From: JAGOGN01 sp036652735
GTDB lineage: Bacteria > Bacillota > Clostridia > Lachnospirales > Lachnospiraceae
DNA: 53,457 nt
NCBI GenBank assembly: GCA_036652735.1
Contig: JAVVVI010000013.1
Span: 1 to 53,457 of the forward strand
Reading direction: 5' to 3'
Both the position numbers and the translations under genes were made by a program. Below the pieces are notes generated by a model. It had not been told where the DNA came from. It searched no databases and saw only the letters and a list, made by a program, of their open reading frames with translations. Shown here in pieces: positions 53,413-53,457 of the stretch; positions within the stretch are counted from its first letter, which is position 1; each line of letters begins with the position of its first letter.

Positions 53413-53441
53413 ATTATAGCATAGAAATCACTTTTTTGTAA
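53413..53441 (-). promoter_or_regulatory. Promoter of the carD-like gene (TTACAA-N17-TATAAT, extended -10)
   Basis: On the minus strand there is a -35 TTACAA (53436-53441), 17 bases ending in TGC, and a -10 TATAAT (53413-53418). It places transcription start near 53406, about 95 bases upstream of the start codon, so the hairpins at 53345-53390 lie in the leader. Confidence 0.75.
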
Positions 53442-53457
53442 GTCGTATTTCGTAATA

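Noticed and set aside
1..53457. tRNA, rRNA, CRISPR arrays, insertion sequences or prophage genes
   Set aside because: No clover-leaf with TTCGA, no regularly spaced repeats, and no transposase, integrase or phage structural protein was seen.

Overview
The window is AT-rich, densely coded bacterial DNA, most likely from an anaerobic Firmicute of the class Clostridia, perhaps Lachnospiraceae. That placement is an inference. It rests on the anaerobic (cbi) corrin route, RsiV-type anti-sigma factors, AGGAGG-type ribosome binding sites, frequent TTG and GTG starts, a CarD-family regulator, a LysM/GH18 protein of the spore-lysin type, and many cyclic-di-GMP genes. I see no rRNA, tRNA, CRISPR array, transposase or prophage gene. 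The only stretch longer than 300 bases without a gene is 6822-7162, which is the FMN riboswitch leader.

Layout. (1) 1-1.9 kb: an acetyltransferase-Tag glycosylase fusion and an unknown TTG-start gene, divergent from overlapping promoters that share one palindromic -35 hexamer. (2) 1.9-3.3 kb: an ECF sigma factor and its RsiV-like anti-sigma factor. (3) 3.3-7.2 kb: ribD-ribE-ribBA-ribH behind an FMN riboswitch. (4) 7.2-10.5 kb: two tandem TPR-GGDEF proteins. (5) 10.5-29.8 kb, all on the minus strand: an unbroken run of 18 genes with gaps below 15 bases or overlaps. It begins with a hybrid kinase that lacks its phospho-acceptor histidine, continues through most of the anaerobic cobalamin pathway (cbiD, cbiF, cbiG, cbiH, a cbiJ-cbiE-cbiT fusion, cbiA, cobT, cobU, cobS, a short cobU-like gene, cbiB, cobD, cobQ, cobO), and ends with an amidase, a HEAT-methyltransferase and a GGDEF-EAL protein. 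No cobalamin riboswitch is visible.

(6) 29.9-36.8 kb, plus strand: the most unusual part. It holds a 1590-residue protein (HD domain, long helical region, NadD-like nucleotidyltransferase, possible acyltransferase and phosphoribosyltransferase-like domains), followed by a lactate/malate-dehydrogenase-like protein and a cysteine-containing flavoprotein. (7) 36.8-40.7 kb: hybrid kinase, Hpt protein and exonuclease III. (8) 40.7-42.0 kb: a CcdA-TlpA thiol-redox pair. (9) 42.2-43.6 kb: a second ECF sigma/RsiV pair. (10) 43.6-51.8 kb: a CofE-like ligase, TPR-GGDEF protein, two-receiver hybrid kinase, GH18 hydrolase and HD-GYP protein, reading from a good promoter upstream of the ligase. (11) 51.9-53.4 kb: a GNAT protein and a CarD-family regulator whose leader looks like an attenuator.

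Together the genes join cofactor synthesis (flavin, cobalamin) to signalling (two lysozyme-sensor-like sigma systems, three hybrid kinases, five cyclic-di-GMP proteins). Product names rest on motifs read by eye; no database search was possible.
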